From the NCBI GenBank assembly GCA_900551135.1, contig URUX01000100.1:1-9081 (forward strand): a DNA stretch of 9,081 bases, read 5' to 3'. The notes under the pieces are model-generated. The model did no database searches. It saw only the letters and a program-made list of their open reading frames with translations, and was not told where the DNA came from. A program made the translations under genes and the position numbers. Source of the DNA: an uncultured Clostridium sp. (lineage in GTDB: Bacteria > Bacillota > Clostridia > Lachnospirales > Lachnospiraceae). Of the stretch, positions 5,805-9,081 are shown in pieces; the first letter of the stretch is position 1, and every line of letters starts with the position of its first letter.

Positions 5805-6110
5805 ATGAAAAAAATCATCAGAAATACAGCGATAGTAACCGGGGTATTTACTGCTTTGTTCTTTGGATGGAGATATGCCTGTTCCTGTGCGAAACATGCA
5901 GACAATCTTCCGGGGCTTTGTTCCTTGCAGGAAGATGATTTACAGGGACTTGTGGGCTGCCAGAGACACCAGCTGATTAGTATATGGGGAGAACCAGATG
6001 ATGTTGTTAATGAGAATCAGGATATTTGGAATAGGGAAGGCGGCGAATGCCTGATTGTTATTTATACAGGAAAGAAAAAAGTAAAGGAAGCGGTTCTGGC
6101 GATACCCTGA
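5805..6110 (+). CDS. Small membrane-anchored protein with SmpA/OmlA-like 'GEPD' domain
   Basis: A 101-residue protein starting at ATG 5805, chosen over ATG 5799 because the ribosome site GAGGAGG (5792-5798) abuts the latter but is 6 bp from the former. Residues about 5-24 form one N-terminal hydrophobic segment followed by C26, C28 and C38-type cysteines; the sequence before them is not a convincing lipobox, so a simple membrane anchor is more likely than a lipoprotein. Residues about 42-99 follow the small beta-rich fold seen in SmpA/OmlA/BLIP-like domains: LQGLVGCQRHQLISIWGEPD, a W-containing strand, then IVIYTGKKKVKEAVL. In this fold the domain usually binds other envelope proteins. It opens the envelope gene cluster and ends 23 bp before the next gene. 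Confidence 0.7.
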   Translation: MKKIIRNTAIVTGVFTALFFGWRYACSCAKHADNLPGLCSLQEDDLQGLVGCQRHQLISIWGEPDDVVNENQDIWNREGGECLIVIYTGKKKVKEAVLAIP

Positions 6111-6133
6111 CAGGGGAAAAGGGGGAACAATCC

Positions 6134-7153
6134 ATGAAAAAATGGAAATCAGCAGCAGTGATTTTGACGGCATTCATTGCAGTTACGTTATGGGGCTGTG
6201 AAAATAGAGAAGAGATTCCGCTGGAAACGACAGGAGAAGCAGCAACCGAAGCTGATACAGAGAGTCTGGAAATCAAGACAGAAGATTTGCAGCCAGACAA
6301 AGAGGGTTACTTTTCTTTTGCCGATTTGAAAGGAACCCAATTTATATTTGCCAGCGGAGCCGGAGGCTGGTCTGCCAATATGACAGTTGAGAGGGACGGC
6401 AGTTTTCGGGGAGTATATCAGGACAGCAATATGGGAGATGCTGGAGATACCTATCCCAATGGAACGGTATACCAATGCAGCTTTCAGGGGAGATTTTCAG
6501 AACCGGAACGAGTGAATGATTATACATATAAAATGCAGATTGCAAAGATAACTTACGAGAATGAGGTTAACAGTGAAGAGGTGATAGACGGAGTCCGTTA
6601 TTGCTATTCTGAAGCTTATGGTTTAGATGGAGCAGAGGACATGCTGATTTATGTGCCAGGAGCGCCACTGGCAAAACTTCCAGAGGAATTTCGCAATTGG
6701 GCAGGTTTTTCGGTTATAGACAGTTCAGAGACAGAACTGCCCTTTTACGGTTTATATAATGAAACACAGGAGTGCGGATTTTCCAGTTATAACGCCATTG
6801 AAAACATCAAACAAGTGATTGAAGACACAAAAAACAGTACTGATGCCCTGGAAGCGTATATCAATACAGAAGCTGCGACGCAGACCGATTTGAATATCAG
6901 CGCAGCAGAGATGTATCAGCAGTGGGATGCCGTATTAAATCAGCTTTGGAGTGTTTTAAAGGAGACATTGGATACAGAAACCATGGGCGCTTTGACAGTG
7001 GAAGAACGGGAATGGATTGAGAAAAAAGAACAGGCAGTTGAGGAGGCTGGCGCTGAATTTGAAGGCGGAACCATGCAGTCTATGGCCATGGGGATGAAAG
7101 GAGCGGAATTGACGAAAGCCAGAGTTTATGAACTGCTGCAATTGCTGGAGTAG
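6134..7153 (+). CDS. Lipoprotein with C-terminal LprI-like (DUF1311) domain
   Basis: A 339-residue lipoprotein. The start is ATG 6134, preceded by AGGGGG (6120-6125); the open frame extends back to 6047 inside the previous gene, but only this start gives a signal peptide. The signal has a basic KKWK start, a hydrophobic core and lipobox L-W-G-C with C22 as the lipidated residue. Residues 23-57 are an acidic, low-complexity linker. Residues about 60-210 form an unrecognised beta-rich domain (FADLKGTQFIFASGAGGWS onwards). Residues about 248-339 match the helical LprI/DUF1311 pattern: AAEMYQQWDAVLNQLW, then LTVEEREWIEKKE and a final KARVYELL helix, though the disulfide cysteines of many LprI domains are absent. 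Proteins with this domain were first described as lysozyme inhibitors, but the domain is widespread and that activity should not be assumed here. Confidence 0.8.
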   Translation: MKKWKSAAVILTAFIAVTLWGCENREEIPLETTGEAATEADTESLEIKTEDLQPDKEGYFSFADLKGTQFIFASGAGGWSANMTVERDGSFRGVYQDSNMGDAGDTYPNGTVYQCSFQGRFSEPERVNDYTYKMQIAKITYENEVNSEEVIDGVRYCYSEAYGLDGAEDMLIYVPGAPLAKLPEEFRNWAGFSVIDSSETELPFYGLYNETQECGFSSYNAIENIKQVIEDTKNSTDALEAYINTEAATQTDLNISAAEMYQQWDAVLNQLWSVLKETLDTETMGALTVEEREWIEKKEQAVEEAGAEFEGGTMQSMAMGMKGAELTKARVYELLQLLE

Positions 7154-7219
7154 GGAAAGACGCCAAAAGGCAGAGAATACAGGAGCATGAGATAAAGTAC
7201 CGAAAAGTGAGGTGAGATA

Positions 7220-7744
7220 TTGGAGTTTATCTGTAAAGGAGAATACAATAATAAAACAATGGCGGTTATGGCAAAAGTATTGCGGAAAACGGTCCGAAAA
7301 AAGAAGAGCCGCCGTTCCCACATATTTGGATGGGGGATTGCAGTGGCTGGATTACTGCTATGCTTTTATCGGGTTTCCCAGGACGGAGGACTTGGGATTC
7401 AAACCGTTATTACAGGAGCCGCCGTTTTTGTAATCATGTTTACTTTGCTGATGGAAGATCGGATTAATGGATACGCAGCCAGAAAAAGACTTTTGCCTGG
7501 GACGGAACAGGGGAAGACTGTGTTTTCAGACGATGGTTTTTCTACGGTAACGGAAATTGGCAGGTCTCAGTGGAAATACGATAAGATTCAGGTGATAGCA
7601 GAAAGCGGATCTTATATTGTATTTGTGTTCAGCAGCAGTCATGGACAAATATACGATAAAGAGTGTATTGAAGGCGGAACCATAGAGCAGTTTCGGCAGT
7701 TTCTGGAGACAAAAACCGGAAAGCAGATACAGGAGGTTTTATGA
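7220..7744 (+). CDS. YcxB-like membrane protein
   Basis: A 174-residue protein with two membrane segments (about 35-51 and 58-77) and a cytoplasmic C-terminal domain (about 100-165) of the YcxB-like type: FSDDGFSTVTEIGRSQWKYD, then IQVIAESGSYIVFVF, and a closing IEQFRQFLETKTG helix. The start is taken as TTG 7220, because GAGGTGA about 5 bp upstream is an excellent ribosome site and MEFICKGEYN fits the family's N-terminus. ATG 7259 is the alternative but has only AAAGGAG about 17 bp away. The stop overlaps the next gene by ATGA. The family's function is unknown; the PH-like domain is presumed to bind proteins or lipids. Confidence 0.8.
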   Translation: MEFICKGEYNNKTMAVMAKVLRKTVRKKKSRRSHIFGWGIAVAGLLLCFYRVSQDGGLGIQTVITGAAVFVIMFTLLMEDRINGYAARKRLLPGTEQGKTVFSDDGFSTVTEIGRSQWKYDKIQVIAESGSYIVFVFSSSHGQIYDKECIEGGTIEQFRQFLETKTGKQIQEVL

Positions 7745-7988
7745 AGAACGGATATGCTCTTATCGTGGCGCTGCTGATTTCGCTGACCGTCATTTGCGGA
7801 TGCAGCCAGCAAGTGGTACAGGAGAAAACTGTAACAGAACATTCAGGTTTGGAGAAAGAGCCGGAGGACAACGAGAAAAAAGGTCTTCCCCAATACACCT
7901 ATACAGCATTTATATTCCTGTTCCAGTTATTATGAAGGTTGAGGAAAAGGGTAAAGGAATATGGTTGGGACGGGAGTGTTACATATGA
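7741..7988 (+). pseudogene. Small lipoprotein gene, frameshifted
   Basis: ATG 7741, with GGAGG 7-8 bp upstream, overlaps the YcxB-like stop (ATGA). The intact frame gives 64 residues ending at TGA 7933-7935: a signal peptide with lipobox I-C-G-C (C21), then a charged linker (VTEHSGLEKEPEDNEKK). After the linker the frame degenerates to a hydrophobic AFIFLFQLL tail, while a second frame reads YIPVPVIMKVEEKGKGIWLG and ends at TGA 7986-7988, overlapping the next gene's ATG (7985) as ATGA. That overlap matches the coupling between its neighbours and argues that the second frame is the ancestral C-terminus. One base missing (or two gained) between about 7870 and 7905 explains it; A6 at 7876-7881 and C4 at 7888-7891 are likely slip sites. 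If the break is real, a truncated lipoprotein is still made. Confidence 0.6.
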
Positions 7989-9081
7989 TTACTTATGCAG
8001 ATGTTTCAAGAAGAAAACTGGATTTGTCTCTACTTGGGCTGGAAAAGGGGAGTAAAACCAGCAGTTATTTTTGTACGCCCAGAGGAGCCAGGGTGTATGG
8101 ATGGGAAGGCACAGACGGAGTTCACTACTGTTCTGTAAAAGGCATTGAGCAGATGGTGTTTTCTGTAAATCCAATGGCAGAACAGGGACATTATGTCTAT
8201 CCGGTGGCAGAGAACTTTGAGGACTTTTTGAGGCTGCTTATGGCTTGCGGCCATACAGCAGCAATCGAGCAGATCCGTTTCTGGGATCAGCGTCAGTTTG
8301 ACTGTTTCCTGAAAGAAAATCCCATTACGCCTGAACAAAGACAGGTGATCGACCAGTTAAGCGGCAAACTGGGACTTGTTCCAATGCCGCAGCCATTTGA
8401 ATATGTAAGAAAACTGCAGACAGAGTTTGATTACAGCAGGATTCCATTTAAAAAGGACTATTGGGAATGGGTTCCCAAAAATGAGAGCGGAGAACAGAAT
8501 CGGGATTTGTCCGGGAAATGGAAAGTCTATTATAATGGAAACTTTGGAAACTGGCACAGAGGCCGGTTTCGTCCGGGAACAGAGGTAAAGCTGGGAAAAC
8601 AGGTTGTCTGGGGAGAAGAAATTGTCTGCATTCCGTCCGCTTACGTCTGTACTCAGGGATTGGTGATAGATTTTTTAACAGAAGTCGATCTGGAGAAAGA
8701 AAGGGCTTTTATTAAAAAATATGGAGATCTGGATGAGAGCAGGAAGAGCGGGAGAAGATTGAATTGGAAAATCCACTGGAACTGGATTTTCGGGCAGACA
8801 TTGTCTTAAATGGAAAACTATTACAGGCAGATCGGGGATGCGGCCTGTGCTGGCTTCCAAGGAAATTGACAGAAGAATGTCTGGAAGGGGAGGCCAGAAC
8901 CCTTCCGGATGGAGAAGAGATTCTGGAACACTATGGCATGGACTGCTCTAAGGTTTATCGGATTGACAGAAAATTTTATCGGTGGAATACCAAAAAGAAG
9001 CCGAATCTAAGAACCATATCCATTACTCTTTGTCCTTATTCCAGGGCAGTTCCGGGGATTCACTTTCAGGTAACGGAGCCT
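7985..9081 (+). pseudogene. Large protein of unknown function, frameshifted and running past the window
   Basis: The start is ATG 7985 with GGGAG at 7972-7976; ATG 7961 is in frame but would add 8 residues with a poorer ribosome site. Frame 1 of the gene is good for 251 residues up to DLDE (codon 8735-8737), then gives 23 odd residues and stops at TAA 8807-8809. From 8740 a different frame stays open for 114 codons to the window end, beginning QEEREKIELENPLELDF, and clearly reads as protein (GCGLCWLP, HYGMDCSKVYRIDR, ISITLCPYSR). One missing base, or a two-base AG duplication in GAGAG at 8735-8739, restores a single long gene. The product is soluble, rich in tryptophan and tyrosine, with no signal peptide or membrane segment; I do not recognise a family. 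The 3' end lies outside. Confidence 0.65.

Noticed and set aside
8714..8719. A6 run as a programmed -1 frameshift site in the terminal gene
   Set aside because: The -1 frame meets TGA at 8734-8736 before reaching the open continuation, so slippage there could not produce the fused product.
1..9081. CRISPR arrays, tRNA or rRNA genes, insertion sequences
   Set aside because: I saw no regularly spaced repeats, no tRNA cloverleaf or rRNA-like sequence, and no transposase or flanking inverted repeats.

Overview
The window reads like a chromosomal stretch from a low-to-middle GC anaerobic Firmicute, most likely a Lachnospiraceae-type Clostridium relative. Reasons: strong AGGAGG-type ribosome binding sites, many short ATGA-overlapping genes, several small lipoproteins, a Firmicutes-type LexA box (GAAC-N4-GTTC) and a BlaI/M56 regulatory pair. 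All supported genes lie on the + strand. This placement is an inference from gene style, not from a marker gene.

Layout. 1-213: the 3' end of a gene with a compact beta-rich C-terminus, followed by a good intrinsic terminator (259-305). 344-2619: a BlaI-type repressor and an M56 (BlaR1/MecR1-like) membrane metallopeptidase, translationally coupled by an ATGA overlap. Two dyad sites 30 bp apart precede them and look like autorepression operators. The receptor lacks a recognisable penicillin-binding sensor. Instead it carries a perfect-period 27-residue tandem repeat (GGSDGPTS-F-LAGK) followed by an unrecognised extracellular domain. 2634-2674: a long hairpin without a T-tract. 2724-3631: a YfcE-type phosphodiesterase and a half-size EamA transporter. 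3632-4031: about 400 bp with no convincing gene but two hairpins, one doubtful small ORF, and a strong promoter with an SOS box. 4032-5656: a LexA-controlled Y-family DNA polymerase (dinB) and a 105-residue unknown protein 35 bp downstream, probably in the same SOS transcript. 5805-9081: a row of small envelope genes. They are a membrane-anchored GEPD/SmpA-like protein, a lipoprotein with a C-terminal LprI-like domain, a YcxB-like membrane protein, a short lipoprotein, and a larger unknown protein that continues past the window.

How they fit together. Three modules stand out. The first is signal-responsive repression (BlaI plus M56 sensor). The second is SOS translesion synthesis (dinB plus companion). 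The third is an envelope/lipoprotein cluster whose last two genes are each disrupted by one frame change of the same sign (one base missing or two gained). The frame-corrected short lipoprotein would end in an ATGA overlap with the next gene, which is good internal evidence that the break is real relative to the ancestral reading frame.

The most unusual items are the tandem repeat in the M56 receptor and its unknown sensor domain, the twin operators, the SOS-linked companion of dinB, and the paired frameshifts near the right end.
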